A stretch of 64,000 nucleotides of DNA from RBG-16-66-20 sp036262835 (GTDB lineage Bacteria > Pseudomonadota > Gammaproteobacteria > Burkholderiales > SG8-39), in contig DATAID010000003.1 of NCBI GenBank assembly GCA_036262835.1, positions 62,001 to 126,000 of the forward strand. Direction: 5' to 3'. This document shows positions 61,683 to 64,000 of the stretch, piece after piece. A model generated the notes under the pieces. That model did no database searches and was not told the origin of the DNA. It saw nothing but the letters and a program-made list of their open reading frames with translations. Position numbers and translations under genes: made by a program. Position 1 is the stretch's first letter. Every line of letters begins with the position of its first letter.

Positions 61683-64000
61683 TAAGCCGAGGGCGCGGGC
61701 TCCTGGGCGCTGCGGCCGGTGGGCGCAACCGGCGAGGGCGCGCCGGGCGCAGGGGGCGGCTCGTTCTTCGGCACGAACTCGCGGTAGAAGTATTCGGAGC
61801 CGCCTTTCACTTCGCCGGCTGGGTCGGCTTCGAGCCGCACCGAAACGACGCCCTGAGGGACAGAACGCGGCGATTCGGCGTAGCCCTTGAGCACCTTGCC
61901 CATGTAGTCGATCCAGATCGGCAGCGCGACGCGGCCGCCCGTCTGGTTCTTGCCGAGCGACTTCGGCTGGTCGAATCCCACCCAGGCGACGCCGACCAGC
62001 TGCGGGTGGTAGCCGCAGAACCAGGCATCGACGAAATCGTTGGTGGTGCCGGTCTTGCCGGCGAGGTCGCGCCGGCCGAGCTTGGCGACGCTCGCCGCGG
62101 TGCCGTAGCGCGTGACGTCCTGCAGCATGGAATCCATGATGAAGGCGTTGCGGCCGTCGATCACGCGCAGGCCCTCTTCGCCCGCGTGCGCGGGCTTGGC
62201 CGTGCCGAGCACGTTGCCGCGGTCGTCGACGATCTTGGCAATGAAGTACGGCTGCAGCAGGTAGCCGCCGTTCGCGAGTACCGCATAGGCGCGCGCCATC
62301 TGCATCGGCGTGACTGACCCGGCGCCGAGCGCCATGGTGAGATAAGGCGGGTGCTTGTCCGCGTCGAAACCGAACCGGGTCACGTAATCCTGCGCGTATT
62401 TCGGGTCGATGCCCTGCAGGATGCGGATCGAGACCATGTTCTTCGATTTGGCGAGCGCGGTGCGCATGCGCATCGGGCCTTCGAACTTGCCGTCATAGTT
62501 CTTGGGCTCCCAGCGCTGGCTGCCGGTGACTTCCGCTTCGATCACGATCGGCTCATCCGGGATCACGGTGGCCGGCGTGAAGCCCTTTTCGAGCGACGCG
62601 GAGTAGATGAACGGTTTGAACGAGGAGCCCGGCTGGCGCCAAGCCTGCGTGATGTGATTGAACTTGCTGCGGTGGAAGTCGAACCCGCCGACCAGCGCGC
62701 GCACCGCGCCGTCGCTCGGATCGAGCGAGACGAACGCGGCCTCGGCCTCCGGCAGCTGCGTGATCTGCCAGTTCTTCTTGTCGTCCCGGTGCACCCGGAT
62801 CACCGCGCCACGGCGGATGCGGCGCTGCGCGGAAGCCTTGTCCTCCAGTGCGCGGGCGGCGAACTTGAGGCCCTCGCCCGCAAGAGTGATCGCCTCCCCG
62901 CTTCTCAGGACGGCTTTGACTTCACGCGTGCTTGCCGCGACGACGAGCGCGGCTTTCAGATCATCGACGTCGGGATGCTCTGCGAGCGCTTCCTCAAACT
63001 CGTCTTCGCCCGCTGCCGGCGCGAGCTCGACGAAGGCTTCCGGGCCCCGATAGCCCTGCGACCGGTCATAGGCCATGAGTCCGCGGCGAACGGCTTCGTA
63101 GGCGGCTTCCTGGTCGGCTTTGCGGATCGTGGTGTAGACCCGAAAACCCTTCGTGTAAGTGTCATCCGGGTACTGCTCGTAGACGGCCTGGCGCACCATC
63201 TCGGCGAGGTACTCGCCATGAACGCCGGTGAAGTCGTCCGCCTCGCGGCGCACATGCAAGGGCGCCTTCGTGGCGTCGGCATATTGCCGGTCATTGATGT
63301 AGCCGAGCTCTCTCATCCTGCGCAGCACATACTGCTGGCGCTGCTGCGAGCGTTGCGGATTTGCAACAGGGTTGTACGCCGAGGGGGCTTTGGGCAGCCC
63401 TGCGAGGATCGCAATCTCGCCGAGCGTCAGCCGGTCGAGCGACTTGCCGAAATAGATTTGCGAGGCGGCGGCAAAGCCGTAAGCGCGCTGCCCGAGATAG
63501 ATCTGATTGATGTAGAGCTCGAGGATCTGGTCCTTGGAGAGATTGTGTTCAATCTTGAAGGCGAGCAGCGCTTCGTAGAGCTTGCGCGTGAGGGTCTTTT
63601 CCGAAGACAGAAAGAAGTTGCGCGCCACCTGCATCGTGATGGTGCTCGCGCCCTGGCGCCGGCCGCCCTGCGCAAGGTTTGCCCAGGCCGCGCGCGCCAC
63701 CCCGACGTAATCGACGCCCGTGTGCTGATAGAAGCGCTCGTCTTCGGCCGAAATGATGGCCTGCTTCAACTGGTCCGGGACCTCGCGGATGGAGATGAGC
63801 GAGCGGCGCTCCTCGCCGAATTCACCGATCAGGGACCCCTCGGCCGTATAGACCCGAAGCGGAATCTTGGGCTGGTAGTCGGTCAGGACATCGAGGGGCG
63901 GCAGGTTGGGGTAAGCGAGCGCGAGGACGAGTCCGAGCAGGCACAGGCCAGCGGCAGCCGCGCCCGCCAGGAGCACCAGCGGAAAAGCCAATAAACGGAG
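61679..64000 (-). CDS. mrcA: Penicillin-binding protein 1A (bifunctional peptidoglycan synthase), 5' end cut by window
   Basis: At least 773 residues. After one N-terminal membrane anchor, a GT51 glycosyltransferase domain has EDERFYQHTGVDYVG and GASTITMQVARN. The transpeptidase domain has the SxxK serine in PGSSFKPFIYSA, SKN in ALAKSKNMVS, and KTGTTNDFVDAWF. A Pro-rich tail ends the protein. The frame runs to the window edge without a stop and the only visible start is a TTG at 63991, so the true N-terminus is probably outside or within a few codons. Confidence 0.96.
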   Translation of the reverse strand, partial: LRLLAFPLVLLAGAAAAGLCLLGLVLALAYPNLPPLDVLTDYQPKIPLRVYTAEGSLIGEFGEERRSLISIREVPDQLKQAIISAEDERFYQHTGVDYVGVARAAWANLAQGGRRQGASTITMQVARNFFLSSEKTLTRKLYEALLAFKIEHNLSKDQILELYINQIYLGQRAYGFAAASQIYFGKSLDRLTLGEIAILAGLPKAPSAYNPVANPQRSQQRQQYVLRRMRELGYINDRQYADATKAPLHVRREADDFTGVHGEYLAEMVRQAVYEQYPDDTYTKGFRVYTTIRKADQEAAYEAVRRGLMAYDRSQGYRGPEAFVELAPAAGEDEFEEALAEHPDVDDLKAALVVAASTREVKAVLRSGEAITLAGEGLKFAARALEDKASAQRRIRRGAVIRVHRDDKKNWQITQLPEAEAAFVSLDPSDGAVRALVGGFDFHRSKFNHITQAWRQPGSSFKPFIYSASLEKGFTPATVIPDEPIVIEAEVTGSQRWEPKNYDGKFEGPMRMRTALAKSKNMVSIRILQGIDPKYAQDYVTRFGFDADKHPPYLTMALGAGSVTPMQMARAYAVLANGGYLLQPYFIAKIVDDRGNVLGTAKPAHAGEEGLRVIDGRNAFIMDSMLQDVTRYGTAASVAKLGRRDLAGKTGTTNDFVDAWFCGYHPQLVGVAWVGFDQPKSLGKNQTGGRVALPIWIDYMGKVLKGYAESPRSVPQGVVSVRLEADPAGEVKGGSEYFYREFVPKNEPPPAPGAPSPVAPTGRSAQEPAPSAY

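Overview
The window is about 64 kb of dense, GC-rich (roughly two-thirds G+C by eye) bacterial chromosome. The order mnmG-rsmG-parA-parB-atpIBEFHAGDC, the engB/cytochrome c4 and lysA-lptM/cyaY/PBP1A divergent blocks, and several Bug-type tricarboxylate receptors all point to a betaproteobacterium, most likely Burkholderiales or a close relative. Two parS-like sites directly upstream of mnmG suggest the left end is origin-proximal. I see no transposase, integrase, prophage, CRISPR array, tRNA or rRNA. No gap without a gene exceeds about 170 bases.

Layout. 1-1.7 kb: the 3' end of GTP-type PEP carboxykinase and a convergent MFS exporter. 1.7-14 kb: parS sites, tRNA/rRNA modification genes, ParAB, the complete nine-gene F1Fo ATP synthase operon and a translationally coupled M20 amidohydrolase. 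14-19.5 kb: ChaC-like and GST-like proteins, then a CreD operon (with two candidate small proteins) divergent from a two-component system. 19.5-23.3 kb: glpD, a HAD phosphatase, a thioredoxin-like 2Fe-2S protein and a CoA transferase. 23.3-32.7 kb: a catabolic island in which three Bug receptors alternate with a crotonase-fold protein, a class II aldolase-like protein and a PLP aminotransferase, divergent from a GntR regulator and a large FAD/Fe-S dehydrogenase. 32.7-39 kb: lgt, LysR/ilvD, DUF924, a YyaL-like thioredoxin-fold protein and a small cytochrome c. 39-44 kb: a complete branched-chain amino acid type ABC importer (livK, terminator, livHMGF). 44-48.8 kb: a ferredoxin reductase-like protein, cutA-dsbD, hemB, a candidate structured small RNA, and engB. 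48.8-52 kb: cytochrome c4, a cytochrome b561-like protein, cytochrome c', then an ECF sigma factor with its membrane anti-sigma factor. 52-55.6 kb: an overlapping minus-strand chain (NYN protein, mug, a 64-residue protein, an isochorismatase-like hydrolase) and a ThDP enzyme. 55.6-64 kb: RND efflux permease and adaptor, lysA, lptM, cyaY and PBP1A (5' end cut by the window edge).

Most of the window is conserved housekeeping sequence. The least conventional parts are the alternating Bug/enzyme operon with a crotonase homologue lacking both usual catalytic glutamates, the four-hairpin candidate sRNA between hemB and engB, the small-protein genes ahead of creD, and the repeated use of one shared CTAG (or CTAA) to end two convergent genes.
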